The notes under the pieces: model-generated
What the model saw: only the letters and a program-made list of their open reading frames with translations
What the model was told of the DNA's origin: nothing
Database searches by the model: none
Assembly (NCBI GenBank): GCA_964447145.1
Contig: CAYURW010000065.1
Coordinates: 1 to 14,697, forward strand
DNA length: 14,697 bases
Reading direction: 5' to 3'
From: BRH-c25 sp964447145
GTDB lineage: Bacteria > Bacillota > Clostridia > Lutisporales > Lutisporaceae
Shown here: positions 14,312-14,697 of the stretch, in pieces
Layout: every line of letters begins with the position of its first letter
Numbering within the stretch: position 1 is the first letter of the stretch
Made by a program: the position numbers and the translations under genes

Positions 14312-14697
14312 TGAATAGAGCAAAAGATGCACTAAGCAAGAGAATACCGTATTTGGCAGATAATATAGTTCCTATTATTTTTATTGGTTTCACAATACTG
14401 GGTTTTGCACTGACCGACAGTGTACCTTTTAATTTCTTTTTGTCTGAATTATCCAGCCGTTTCTATCGCAATGCTTTCATTGTACTGTCTCTTATTATTC
14501 CTGTTATTGCCGGGCTGGGGCTGAATTTTTTTTTGTAATCGGCGCCATGAGCGGTCAGTTGGCAATAATCGTTGTACGATACATCAGTATTGAATATTTG
14601 CACCTTAGCGGGTTTGCTGAATTGATACTTTGTTTAATCTTGTCATTGCCTATTGCTGCTTTTATAGGCTTTCTTACCGGCAAGCTGTACAATAAGA
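14311..14697 (+). CDS. Second ABC importer permease, frameshifted and cut by window end
   Basis: From ATG 14311 (ribosome site AAAGGAGGTG, 14293-14302) the frame encodes 75 residues with two membrane segments, reaches GLNFFL, and stops in TAA at 14536-14538. The stop follows a run of nine Ts (14526-14534). If one T were added, the frame would read NFFFVIGAMSGQLAIIVV and continue open to the window end, ending FIGFLTGKLYNK. The VIGAM-x-GQ segment is normal for BPD_transp_2 permeases. A single missing T, by sequencing error or a real mutation, is therefore the likely cause. The C-terminal part lies beyond the window. Its partner is the permease encoded just upstream. Confidence 0.85.

Overview
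The window is AT-rich, low-GC Gram-positive DNA, most likely from an anaerobic spore-former of class Clostridia. The evidence is a YtxC-type sporulation gene, a threonine T-box in front of thrS, strong GGAGG-type ribosome binding sites, frequent TTG starts, and purine-rich coding strands. All genes lie on the + strand. A run of ten Ns (234-243) shows that this is a scaffolded draft sequence.

Left part (1-5346), housekeeping and sporulation. A DUF6873 gene is split by the N-run and by about 213 bases that encode part of a glycoside hydrolase family 2 catalytic domain. The two flanks join into one normal-length DUF6873 protein, so the insert is probably an assembly artefact. Next come ytxC, two perfect palindromes side by side, a DUF445 membrane protein, a textbook promoter, a threonine-specific T-box riboswitch with its terminator, and a complete thrS.

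Right part (5431-14697), an apparent sensing-and-uptake locus. A good promoter (TTGATT, 17 bp, TACAAT) starts a run of four genes. They encode a membrane-tethered family 5 solute-binding protein with no permease of its own, a membrane-anchored DUF6305 protein, a multi-pass histidine kinase with no evident extracellular sensor domain, and a CitB-type response regulator. A pair of imperfect 52-bp direct repeats and a second promoter follow. They precede an ABC importer operon: a DUF3798 lipoprotein, a double-NBD ATPase, and two permeases, the second frameshifted in a T-run and cut by the window end.

Inferred working model: the two anchored extracytoplasmic proteins present a ligand to the membrane kinase. 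The kinase phosphorylates the regulator, which acts at the direct repeats to control the DUF3798 importer. The ligand and substrate cannot be read from the sequence. No tRNA, rRNA, CRISPR array or transposase is visible.
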